Source: Rhabditoides inermis (lineage: Eukaryota > Nematoda > Chromadorea > Rhabditida > Rhabditidae). From it: DNA of 64,000 bases. A program made the translations under genes and the position numbers. Shown piece by piece: positions 23,131 to 33,689 of this stretch. The stretch is from positions 19,422 to 83,421 of the forward strand of contig CAWZYM010000237.1 of the NCBI GenBank assembly GCA_963966185.1, given 5' to 3'. How positions within the stretch are numbered: position 1 is the first letter of the stretch; each line of letters opens with the position of its first letter. The notes under the pieces are model-generated. The model was given only the letters and a program-made list of their open reading frames with translations. It made no database searches and was not told the DNA's origin.

Positions 23131-24060
23131 GGGTACTCGCGCAGGATCATTTAGTCGAACCGACCGCACAGCGCGGGGAAAGAAGAAATAATAATAAGTA
23201 TAAAGATAAGGAGTCGAGTAGGAGGATAAGGAGTATAATAATAAGGAGTCGAGTATCAAACGCTAAAATATAAAAGTGTGTATGTGTGTGTGTGAGTGAG
23301 AGAGATAGAGTAATGTGAGTGTGGCTGCGCGCGGAAAGTGGAGACCAGCTGGGTGGGTATGTGGCTGATAACTCGAATCACTCTCCCTCATTGAACCAAG
23401 TTCACGCGCAGCCACACTCACTCCGACATTTCATTGTCACCCTTTTAAGCAGTTATTCAGTTGAAAACTTTTGACCAAATTTTCTGGCGCCAAGTTGGCT
23501 TTGGCCAATGACGATCGAGAAGAGCATTCGAGAAGGTCAAATTTTTTGGTCAAAAATTTTCAACTGTAACAGCTTTAGACACCACGTCATTTTCTATCTT
23601 CTATCCCTCCTCCCACTCCCACTTATATGTTGTTTAGTGTGTCTTTTCCTTGTGCACTCCCCCCCTACTCTCCATTCTCTACCGTTGATTTGATTATAAT
23701 GCTTTTTGATTATAATCTTTTTCGCCGTACTTGTGTTATGTTGATCGATTGATTTGTTGCCTAAATGGGATGATGTCTTTTCTTTTCGTTCTCACACGTC
23801 CTCGTTGTCAGGGGTCCTCACCTCGCACTGTTTGATCGATCGAGGGCCGGACCTTGTTCTCACACAGATCATTCTTCCTCTTGCCTTGTCTCTTCTCCAT
23901 CTTCCCTCCGATCCCCCATCCAGTCTTATTGCTTTCTATATCGATTCATTTTTCATGTCTCGTTTTCTTTTTCGCTTTTCGCAGGTTCGTGTATTGATCG
24001 ATTCTGTCGGTGTCATCGACTCTACTTGTAGAAAGGGCGACGGTCGGTTCAATCTCGAAT

Positions 24061-24384
24061 TGAGGTGACGCATCTGCCATCTCCATTCCTTCCCTCTCCC
24101 CCTACTCACCTCCCCCTCTCCCCCTCTCCCCCCTCCCCCTCTCCCTCTCCCTCTCTCCCCCTCCACCTCTCTCCCCCCTCTCTCTCTCTCCTCTCCCTCT
24201 CTCTCCCTTCTCCCTCTCTCTCCCCTCTTCCCTCTCCCCCTCCCCCCTCTCCCCCTCCCCCCTCTTCCCCTCTCCCCCTCTCCCCCTCTCTCCCCTCTCT
24301 CCCCTCTCCCTCTCTCTCCCCTCTCCCTCTCTCTCCCCTCTCCCTCTCTCTCCCCTCTCCCCTCTCCCTCTCCCTCTCTTGCAG

Positions 24385-24443
<59 letters not shown>

Positions 24444-24497
24444 TCTCCACTCCCCCTCTCCCTCTCCCTCTCCCCCTCTTGCAGTCTCTCTCCTCTT

Positions 24498-24547
<50 letters not shown>

Positions 24548-24606
24548 TCTCCACTCCCCCTCTCCCTCTCCCCCTCTTGCAGTCTCTCTCCTCTTGCTCT
24601 CTCTTG

Positions 24607-24655
<49 letters not shown>

Positions 24656-24802
24656 GTCGTACTTGTGTTTTGTCAATCGATCGAGGGTCCTCACCTCGCA
24701 CTGATCGATCGATTGATCGAGGGTCGGACCTTGTTCTCACACGATTCATTCTTCCTTACGCTTTGTTTCTTCTTCATCCTCCATGTTTTATTTCTTATTG
24801 AT

Positions 24803-24875
<73 letters not shown>

Positions 24876-24895
24876 CTCGCTCTCGCTCTCCTCTT
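24061..24895. repeat. Polypyrimidine block
   Basis: Nearly pure C/T on the + strand for over 500 bases, with CCCCTCTCC and CT-dinucleotide runs and three copies of a CTTGCAGTCTCTCTCCTCTT linker. A GATC-rich linker (24650-24810) and another CT run (24822-24871) follow. Ser/Pro/Leu frames here are compositional. Confidence 0.9.
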
Positions 24896-25078
24896 TTCTC
24901 TCCTTTCTTAAATATCTTTTCATTAACTCTTTTCTTTGTGCGCATAATCCTCTTTCGTTTCTTTTGTTTGACAGTACTCTCTCGCCTCGCTGTCACTTGT
25001 GTCATTGATTGATTTCGTGCCGCGTATGCTTTCTATATTGTGACCATTGTACACTGTGTGCTGACGTTGTCTGTTTAG

Positions 25079-25301
25079 GCGCGCTTTTTGGCGGAAGAGT
25101 CGTGCACATGGACTACGACTGTATTCCGTCAGTCGCGTACACCCATTCCGAGGTGGCCTGTGTGGGCAAGTCCGAGGAGCAGCTCAAACAGGAGGTGAGA
25201 AGCCAGACAGCACAGTAGAATAGGTTGGCATGGTTGGATTTCAGGGCGTCACCTACAAGGCAAATTCCCGTTCGGCTGAGGACGTGGCCCGCGTCTGCCA
25301 C
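25079..25301 (+). pseudogene. Dihydrolipoamide dehydrogenase (DLD/E3) fragment with intron
   Basis: DLD is the FAD flavoenzyme (E3) of mitochondrial 2-oxoacid dehydrogenase and glycine-cleavage complexes. Exon piece A (25079-25194) follows an acceptor GTCTGTTTAG and reads [18 protein letters not shown] then [14 protein letters not shown]. This is the conserved interface-domain segment (family form YTHPE...VGKSEEQL). GTGAGA starts a 50-base intron (25195-25244) ending GATTTCAG. Piece B (25245-25301) reads GVTYK, ANSR, SAEDVARVCH. Compared with full DLD, a few residues after YK and about 65 residues between ANSR and SAEDVARVCH are missing. The catalytic HPHPT segment dissolves into a C14 run. 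Pro-to-Ser in YTHPE is private to this copy. Intact splice sites mean capture from genomic DNA, not from mRNA. It cannot make an active enzyme. Sister copies are at 59609-59828 and 62233-62458. Confidence 0.9.
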
Positions 25302-26030
25302 CCCCCCCCCCCCCTTCCGTGCTATATCGAGGTGGGTGGGAAGAAGGGGACCAACCGTACGGCTTTACCTAAGATTGAATCGACAAAACCAATCTGACAC
25401 TCTTGAAATTCGAAAGTGTCAACCCCTTTTTGAGATATACTGAAGTAGAAAATCCTAACCCTTTTTTGGGTATCAGTGACCGCAACCCTTTTGCAAGTTT
25501 TCAATATACGAGTCGCACGACCGAAAACCTCTTTAGCTCTCAGTATATCCCTTTTCGCGATTTTCAAAAGTTCAACCCTTTTCGGGAATTTTTAAAATGT
25601 GCCTAGTATTGGTATCAAGGCACTCTTTTCGGAGCAAAACCATCTGCTCTTAGCGAAAAGTGCACGCTTTCAAACACTATTCTAAAAAAACACCGATTCG
25701 TTTTTGTTGTTTTTTTTCTGTTTTTTTTCTTTCTGTTTATGCATTTAAAACAAGTTTGAACTCACGGATCACCATATTTGTCATTTGAGCTCCAGAGGCT
25801 CTCCATGGAGCACTTTGTTCGATATCCAGTCAAATATCGTTGATAGCACAATAGATAGACGTCTAGAGCAAACCAAACATGCTGAAACTACTGAAAACGT
25901 CGGAACGTCTCTATAATAAAATGAAGCACTGAGAATCTCCCAGAAACTCCGTTGAGTGCATTTCCGACAGGTTTATTTGGCTCCTCCTTATCCTTATCGT
26001 TTAAAAGTGAACGGCTCCGGATATCGATCG
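25302..26030 (+). repeat. Module L, copy 2
   Basis: Starts at the C-run/GTGGGTGGGAAGAAGGGG segment and holds repeated AACCCTTTT motifs (25421-25621). It continues through TTTCTGTTTATGCATTT, CTCCATGGAGCACTTTGTTCGATATCC and CAAACCAAACATGCTG, and ends near GGCTCCGGATATCGATC. Six copies lie in the window, always adjoining DLD-derived sequence. Confidence 0.85.
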
Positions 26031-26955
26031 ATTGGCTGTGCTTGCACTATATATATACACAATGGTTGAGGTACGAGATGAGTGACGGTTCTCGTTTATC
26101 AACTATTCGAGGAGGGAGGCTACTGACAATATTTTGAAATTGTGATGGTGGTGGATGTGACATGTGAAAATGAGATGGTATGCATTGAACGAGTGTTCAC
26201 ATTTTGCATGTGTACCTTGGTATGGTTCGGTCACATGTGTCATGTAGTAGTGTTATGTAGCGTGTGAGTGTTGTTGTGATTTGTGATGTGAGGGATGCGG
26301 ATGAGGACTGCTTGAGTTATTGTGTTGTTAATTGGATCTGAGTGGACATGATGGGGTGAGTTGGAGGGAGTAGGGTTGGAGGGAACCGTACACGGTCGAC
26401 TCGACAGTGAAGAAAGTGTCGTCGAGAGTTGAGAAGCGAAGATGGTCCGCCGACGCATTGGTAGCAGTGTCAACTTGCGTGTCATGTCTACACTGTGTGT
26501 GATGTACATTGGTCTGTTTCAATACACAATATGTACATGAATTATCGATTCTGGATAAACATTTGATTTGGAAAGAATACACTCATGGAGCAGTACGGAG
26601 CTCCCTTATCGAAGAGTACAGTCGTTCAAACTAATCAATGGAGCGTAGTAGGTAGCTTTTGTGATTGTGGAATTGGGAAGGAGGATAAGACGATACTAGA
26701 GATACATATGCACAGCTGGGCGGATGTCTCTTCCAACATATTTCTTTCGATGCGACATGCGAGTCCACATTTGCGATTTGTGTGCTCCAGTGACGTGTGA
26801 CAGAATGACGTCATGATAGTGACGTCATCACACGGGTTTAAATCTGTTATGTATTGAACCGAATATTTTGCAACTAAATCCGGTGTCGAGTTTCAACCCG
26901 TGAGATAAATTGATGAACAGCACCCAATAACATGTGTTATTCAGCTCTCAGAAAT
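26031..26955 (+). repeat. Module R, copy 2
   Basis: Runs from GCACTATATATATACAC through the TGATGTGAGGGATGCGG and CGACGCATTGGTAGCAG segments to the double CRE-like motif (26806-26827) and AACATGTGTTATTCAGCTCTC, where array G starts. The middle part (CAATGTACATCACACACAG, read in reverse) is related to array E units, so R is an older member of the same repeat superfamily. Confidence 0.8.
26806..26827. promoter_or_regulatory. Double CRE-like motif (two TGACGTCA, six bases apart)
   Basis: TGACGTCA, TGATAG, TGACGTCA followed by CACGGGTTT. Exact copies or reverse complements start at 18686, 27944, 29041, 30193, 31346, 55784, 56938, 58081 and 63964. TGACGTCA is the consensus for CREB/ATF-type bZIP factors. 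Function here is inferred only from conservation. Confidence 0.7.
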
Positions 26956-29900
26956 TGACAAAGTGAAGGAGTTGCAAATTGTGTGAACGATGTGATAGAG
27001 GCGCGAAGGAGTTGTAAACCATGTGAGAAAGATGCGTGCGAGGTGTGAAGGAGTTGTAAATAGTGAGAGCGATTGAGAAAAGAGGAGAGAGAGAGGATAG
27101 ATTTCCACCCCCATGGCCGATTCTTCCTGTAATTGTTTGAGTGTGTGGGAGATCTGCTAATGTGCGTTGCTATTGCGTACTGTAGGTGAGGGAGTGTGAA
27201 GGAGATCTGCTAATGTGCGATGTGGCTTGCGTACTGTAGGTGTGGGAAGGTGTGAAAGATCTGCCAACGTGCCTCAATTGCGTACTGTAGGTGAAGGAGT
27301 GGTGAGAGATCTGCTAATGTGCCAGGCCATTCGGTTGTCCGTGAAATATTCCGTATCGATTGGAAAATTTCAAGGAAAACCTAAAGTTCGAGAAAGTGTG
27401 CGCAGTTGATCTCTGAGAGCTGAATAACGAATATTGTTGTGTGATGTTTTGAGATTTTTCCATTCTGTAATGATCATTTATCGGATTTTGTGAATCTGAT
27501 AACCTCATGGAAGCCTTATTTGACTTTTACGATTGATTGAAATTCCGTTTTTCTCGTCTATCGGATTCGGATTGATAATGGTTACTTCTCGAGTGACGTC
27601 ACTACAGTATATAATCAGATTGGATGGTTGTGATCTCTGTTAGCAAATGTTTCTCGGTTCTCGCCGTCTCACTATCATCACACATTGTTGTCCAGTTGAA
27701 TTAGCCTGTCATGGCATGTTGGAATGTACGATGGTCTGTGTGGTTGTCAAAACGAAGAATGCGCAATCGATACTCACTCACTCGTAGTCGTATGAGACAA
27801 CAAGAAAAAAATGATTGTGCCCTGGCTGCTCTCTGTTCACTCGCTCGCTCACCGCTGTCGATGGTTTGTTGACTTGTAGATTGCAGGTTGAATGTGTTGA
27901 CAGTTGTTTACATTCAACTATACCATTCCACTCACTGTCCGAATGACGTCATGATAGTGACGTCATCTCACGGGTTTCGATCTGTTATGTATTGGAGTGA
28001 ATATTTTTAGCTATATTCGGTGACTAGTCACGTCTCGACCCTTGAGATAAATTGATAAACAACACCCAATAGTATTGATTATTCAGCTCTCGGAAATTGA
28101 CAAAGTGAGGGAATTGAAAATTGTGTGAAGGATGTGATAGAGGCGTGAAGGAGTTGTAAACCATGTGAGAAAGATGCGTGAGAAGTGTGAAGGAGTTGTA
28201 AATTGTGAGAGTGGTGTGAGAAATATGGAGAAAAGAGGAGAGAGAGAGGATAGATTTCCACCCCCATGGCCGATTCTTCCTGTAATTGTTTGAGTGTGTG
28301 GGAGATCTGCTAATGTGCGATGTGGCTTGCGTACTGTAGGTGTGGGAAGGTGTGAAAGATCTGCCAACGTGCCTCAATTGCGTACTGTAGGTGAAGGAGT
28401 GGTGAGAGATCTGCTAATGTGCCAGGCCATTCGGTTGTCCGTGAAATATTCCGTATCGATTGGAAAATTTCAAGGAAAACCTAAAGTTCGAGAAAGTGTG
28501 CGCAGTTGATCTCTGAGAGCTGAATAACGAATATTGTTGTGTGATGTTTTGAGATTATCATTCTGTAATGATCAGTTATCGGATTTTGTGAATCTGATAA
28601 TCTCATGGAAGCCTTATTTGACTTTTACGATTGATTTAAATTCTGTTTTTCTCGTCTATCGGATTCGGATTGATAATGGTTACTTCTCGAGTGACGTCAC
28701 TACAGTATATAATCAGATTGGATGGTTGTGATCTCTGTTAGCAAATGTTTCTCGGTTCTCGCCGTCTCACTATCATCACACATTGTTGTCCAGTTGAATT
28801 AGCCTGTCATGGCATGTTGGAATGTACGATGGTCTGTGTGGTTGTCAAAACGAAGAATGCGCAATCGATACTCACTCACTCGTAGTCGTATGAGACGACA
28901 AGAAAAAATGATTGTGCCCTGGCTGCTCTCTGTTCACTCGCTCGCTCACCGCTGTCGATGGTTTGTTGACTTGTAGATTGCAGGTTGAATGTGTTGACAG
29001 TTGTTTACATTCAACTATACCATTCCACTCACTGTCCGAATGACGTCATGATAGTGACGTCATCTCACGGGTTTCGATCTGTTATGTATTGGAGTGAATA
29101 TTTTTAGCTATATTCGGTGACTAGTCACGTCTCGACCCTTGAGATAAATTGATAAACAACACCCAATAGTATTGATTATTCAGCTCTCGGAAATTGACAA
29201 AGTGAGGGAATTGAAAATTGTGTGAAGGATGTGATAGAGGCGTGAAGGAGTTGTAAACCATGTGAGAAAGATGCGTGAGAAGTGTGAAGGAGTTGTAAAT
29301 TGTGAGAGTGGTGTGAGAAATATGGAGAAAAGAGGAGAGAGAGAGGATAGATTTCCACCCCCCATGGCCGATTCTTCCTGTAATTGTTTGAGTGTGTGGG
29401 AGATCTGCTAATGTGCGTTGCTATTGCGTACTGTAGGTGAGGGAGTGTGAAGGAGATCTGCTAATGTGCGATGTTGCTTGCGTACTGTAGGTGTGGGAAG
29501 GTGTGAAAGATCTGCCAACGTGCCTCAATTGCGTACTGTAGGTGAAGGAGTGGTGAGAGATCTGCTAATGTGCCAGGCCATTCGGTTGTCCGTGAAATAT
29601 TCCGTATCGATTGGAAAATTTCAAGGAAAACCTAAAGTTCGAGAAAGTGTGCGCAGTTGATCTCTGAGAGCTGAATAACGAATATTGTTGTGTGATGTTT
29701 TGAGATTATCATTCTGTAATGATCAGTTATCGGATTTTGTGAATCTGATAATCTCATGGAAGCCTTATTTGACTTTTACGATTGATTTAAATTCTGTTTT
29801 TCTCGTCTATCGGATTCGGATTGATAATGGTTACTTCTCGAGTGACGTCACTACAGTATATAATCAGATTGGATGGTTGTGATCTCTGTTAGCAAATGTT

Positions 29901-32098
29901 TCTCGGTTCTCGCCGTTTCACTATCATCACACATTGTTGTCCAGTTGAATTAGCCTGTCATGGCATGTTGGAATGTACGATGGTCTGTGTGGTTGTCAAA
30001 ACGAAGAATGCGCAATCGATACTCACTCACTCGTAGTCGTATGAGACAACAAGAAAACAATGATTGTGCCCTGGCTGCTCTCTGTTCACTCGCTCGCTCA
30101 CCGCTGTCGATGGTTTGTTGACTTGTAGATTGCAGGTTGAATGTGTTGATAGTTGTTTACATTCAACTATGCCATTCCACTCACTGTCCGAATGACGTCA
30201 TGATAGTGACGTCATCTCACGGGTTTCGATCTGTTATGTATTGGAGTGAATATTTTTAGCTATATTCGGTGACTAGTCTCGTCTCGACCCTTGAGATAAA
30301 TTGATAAACAACACCCAATAGTATTGATTATTCAGCTCTCGGAAATTGACAAAGTGAGGGAATTGAAAATTGTGTGAAGGATGTGATAGAGGCGTGAAGG
30401 AGTTGTAAACCATGTGAGAAAGATGCGTGAGAAGTGTGAAGGAGTTGTAAATTGTGAGAGTGGTGTGAGAAATATGGAGAAAAGAGGAGAGAGAGAGGAT
30501 AGATTTCCACCCCCATGGCCGATTCTTCCTGTAATTGTTTGAGTGTGTGGGAGATCTGCTAATGTGCGTTGCTATTGCGTACTGTAGGTGAGGGAGTGTG
30601 AAGGAGATCTGCTAATGTGCGATGTGGCTTGCGTACTGTAGGTGTGGGAAGGTGTGAAAGATCTGCCAACGTGCCTCAATTGCGTACTGTAGGTGAAGGA
30701 GTGGTGAGAGATCTGCTAATGTGCCAGGCCATTCGGTTGTCCGTGAAGTATTCCGTATCGATTGGAAAATTTCAAGGAAAACCTAAAGTTCGAGAAAGTG
30801 TGCGCAGTTGATCTCTGAGAGCTGAATAACGAATATTGTTGTGTGATGTTTTGAGATTTTTCCATTCTGTAATGATCATTTATCGGGTTTTGTGAATCTG
30901 ATAACCTCATGGAAGCCTTGTTTGACTTTTACGATTGATTGAAATTCCGTTTTTCTCGTCTATCGGATTCGGATTGATAATGGTTACTTCTCGAGTGACG
31001 TCACTACAGTATATAATCAGATTGGATGGTTGTGATCTCTGTTAGCAAATGTTTCTCGGTTCTCGCCGTCTCACTATCATCACACATTGTTGTCCAGTTA
31101 AATTAGCCTGTCATGGCATGTTTGAATGTACGATGGTCTGTGTGGTTGTCAAAACGAAGAATGCGCAATCGATACTCACTCACTCGTAGTCGTATGAGAC
31201 AACAAGAAAAAAATGATTGTGCTCTGGCTGCTCTCTGTTCACTCGCTCGCTCACCGCTGTCGATGGTTTGTTGACTTGTAGATTGCAGGTTGAATGTGTT
31301 GACAGTTGTTTACATTCAACTATGCCATTCCACTCATTGTCCGAATGACGTCATGATAGTGACGTCATCTCACGGGTTTCGATCTGTTATGTATTGGAGT
31401 GAATATTTTTAGCTATATTCGGTGACTAGTCTCGTCTCGACCCTTGAGATAAATTGATAAACAACACCCAATAGTATTGATTATTAAGCTCTCGGAAATT
31501 GACAAAGTGAGGGAATTGAAAATTGTGTGAAGGATGTGATAGAGGCGTGAAGGAGTTGTAAACCATGTGAGAAAGATGCGTGAGAAGTGTGAAGGAGTTG
31601 TAAATTGTGAGAGTGGTGTGAGAAATATGGAGAAAAGAGGAGAGAGAGAGGATAGATTTCCACCCCCATGGACGATTCTTCCTTTAATTGTTTGAGTGTG
31701 TGGGAGATCTGCTAATGTGCGTTGCTATTGCGTACTGTAGGTGAGGGAGTGTGAAGGAGATCTGCTAATGTGCGATGTGGCTTGCGTACTGTAGGTGTGG
31801 GAAGGTGTGAAAGATCTGCCAACGTGCCTCAATTGCGTACTGTAGGTGAAGGAGTGGTGAGAGATCTGCTAATGTGCCAGGCCATTCGGTTGTCCGTGAA
31901 ATATTCCGTATCGATTGGAAAATTTCAAGGAAAACCTAAAGTTCGAGAAAGTGTGCGCAGTTGATCTCTGAGAGCTGAATAACGAATATTGTTGTGTGAT
32001 GTTTTGACATTTTTCCATTCTGTAATTATCTGTTATCGGATTTTGTGAATCTGATAATCTCATGGAAGCCTTATTTGACTTTTACGATTGATTGAAAG
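26956..32098 (-). repeat. Satellite array G: four full and two partial ~1.15-kb units
   Basis: Full units are 27411-28510 (1100 bp, one 51-bp sub-repeat missing), 28511-29661, 29662-30812 and 30813-31964, flanked by partial units. The parts are the same as array E but in the opposite orientation: AGATCTGCTAATGTGC / CGTACTGTAGGTG sub-repeats, CCCCCATGGCCGATTC, a GA tract and GAAGGAGTTGTAAA sub-repeats. G units add about 400 bp with a CRE/TATA pair and GAATGTGTTGACAGTTGTTTACATTC. Identity between units is very high. Confidence 0.9.
27594..27614 (+). promoter_or_regulatory. CRE plus TATA promoter-like pair in array G units
   Basis: TGACGTCA (27594-27601), six bases, then TATATAA (27608-27614). 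The pair recurs at 28692-28712, 29843-29863 and 30996-31016. In the mirror array H the CRE reads GGACGTCGC or TGACGTCGC (near 56150 and 57305), so the site is altered there. No ORF or transcript structure follows it. Confidence 0.4.
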
Positions 32099-32104
32099 TC
32101 CGTT

Positions 32105-32395
32105 TTTCTAATTTGGGAGTGATTTCCATTGTTTCATTGTATTCGTATCTCAATTTGATAGAATCATGGAAAGTTTTGTAGAGTTTCATTAAGTTTGAAG
32201 CGAGATACGTAGAGTCCGCATTCGAGTGCGGATTGAGGTTGGTGTGGGGCGCTCGGGCGTCGGACAATTTGGCTCCGCCTTCTCTGTGTGTGATTGAGAG
32301 AGAGAGAGGCGAATAGCAAGTGCGCGCCGGTATCATCGCAGAGAATCGCGAACGTGTATTGTAATGTAATTTTGTGAAACAAAACTTAAAAGTAG
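32105..32395 (+). repeat. Module P, copy 2
   Basis: Shorter relative of 22085-22420 with the TCCGCATTCGAGTGCGGA hairpin, ending AATTTTGTGAAACAAAACTT where the MITE remnant begins. Confidence 0.8.
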
Positions 32396-32680
32396 TTGGA
32401 AAGTAGAGTAAAAGTAGTTGGTTTGTACGGGTTGTTTCAATTGAGCAAAAGGACCGAAATGATTTCAAATGAGACATGTACAAGCAGGCTCTCAAAACAG
32501 TTCCTGCTACAAAAATAGTGTATTTTATCCTTATGAAATAAAGTACTCGTTCCATTTCGATATAAATCGAACAGTTTGCGTTGATACAGAGAGCCTGTTT
32601 GCACATGTCTCACTTGAAATCTTTTCGGTCAATTGAAACAACCAATACTACTTTGACTTAGAAGTACTTTTAAAGATAAT
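32396..32680. mobile_element. Decayed MITE of the AAAGTACTT family
   Basis: The right TIR is preserved (GAGAGCCTGTTTGCACATGT to AGTACTTTTAAAGATAAT). The left TIR has lost its outer 20 or so bases and carries an AAAGTAG duplication. The mirror copy is 54475-54770. Confidence 0.75.
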
Positions 32681-33689
32681 GTATGTGTTGACATGTTGAC
32701 ACGAGGTTGTAGAGAGTGAGAATAGTGGGCGAGGAGCGGGAGGGCTTGTATGAACGGACCGAGGCCGACAGGCGGTCACTCGGCAGAGGAATGATTTGGT
32801 TGCAGGCAGAAGAGAAGGGCGACAGTTGGCTGCGGAGGCAATACGAATACATGACGGACCGTAGCGACAGTCAGCGTGTCGGCGTGGGTTGAGCGACGTG
32901 CTTGGTGCGCCCGATATAGACTGTGAGAGCGTCTGAAAGCATTGTCTATATTTGGTTTCTGGTGACGTCCATAATGGATTGTATGGACAACCATAATGGA
33001 TTGTATGGAAAGAAGCGGAGTGTAAGAAAGGATATGAACAGTAATAGTTCCACGACAACATTCAACTTTCTGTCACTGTCCCAGTATACATGTATTCTAT
33101 ATCGGTGTGTGTGTCTCAGCCGTTTTCACTCGTCAGATGTGAGTGCTGTCTAGCCTCGATCTGGAGTGATTTCTGCGGTGGCATACCCCTTCCCTTCTCC
33201 CCTTCTTGTTCCACGGTTCTTCTTTCACAGGACAGACAACATTTACTAGGCTCACATTTCAATATCGTATACAGTTACGGTACAGTAATTTACATTAAAT
33301 GTATTGAAGTGTATCACATTGGTACTGTCAAATGACGAGGCGTCGTCCCGCTCGCATTTCTCCCTCTTCCCCTCTCCCCATCTTTTCGGCTGACTGGGAT
33401 TCGTTCCAGGCAGCCGATGCTTTTGATAGGTCCCTAGTCACTTTTGCCTCTCTCCACTCACTCACTCAAATGGTTCGCCAGACGACGATGGTGAGACGAG
33501 CGGGGCAAAAGGCGAATACTCTTGACATTGTATTGACTGACTCCCCTTGTCTCTTTCAATATGTGCGTGTATTGGGGCGTTTCTCTTTATATGATCACCT
33601 CCCTGCCGAGTTTCGGTGCGGAGGCCGCGGCGAGAGAGCCGCTTCGACGCGCATATGGGAAGGCTAAGTGGGGTGAGATCGCATCTCTC
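32681..33689. repeat. Module Q with an isolated minisatellite piece
   Basis: Mirrored at 53506-54474. A + frame at about 32729-32890 (GLYERTEADRRSLGRGMIW) is open for roughly 55 codons and looks coding-like. It is broken by an indel in the mirror copy and not identified. 33035-33210 resembles 39906-40070 (CACTCGTCAGATGTGAGTGCTGT, CTGGAGTGATT). 33333-33387 is a lone 55-bp piece of the 93-bp minisatellite unit, 300 bp before the array. Confidence 0.6.

Larger units (their letters stand above)
23131..26842 (+). repeat. Direct duplicate, copy 1 (other copy 60351-64000)
   Basis: From GGGTACTCGCGCAGGATC onward the two segments run in parallel through the TG/GA tract, the CT block, DLD exons, module L and module R. 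Differences are small indels and CT-tract lengths. 23131-24060 shows no recognised gene. It contains CGCGCAGCCACACTCACTCC inverted repeats around 23320-23430. Confidence 0.9.

Noticed and set aside
24065..25012. Ser/Leu/Pro- and Arg/Glu-rich ORFs up to 315 codons
   Set aside because: They are compositional frames of CT/GA tracts, and the same holds at 47.2-49.9 and 61.3-62.2 kb.
25079..25301. Working DLD gene
   Set aside because: Only the C-terminal part is present, with internal deletions and loss of the catalytic His segment. Other copies are frameshifted.
25421..25630. Degenerate telomeric repeats suggested by AACCCTTTT
   Set aside because: The motifs are separated by unequal, unrelated spacers and no telomere-type tandem unit is present.
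25740..25780. Spliced-leader RNA gene suggested by CAAGTTTGA
   Set aside because: Only nine bases agree with a nematode SL 3' end. There is no donor GT, Sm site or fold at the right place.
27215..31964. 64-codon ORFs repeated in array G
   Set aside because: They span the AGATCTGCTAATGTGC sub-repeats and carry no protein-like signal.
26956..32098. CRISPR-like array of short repeats
   Set aside because: The 45-51 bp sub-repeats are few per unit, have no unique spacers and lie in eukaryotic satellite DNA.
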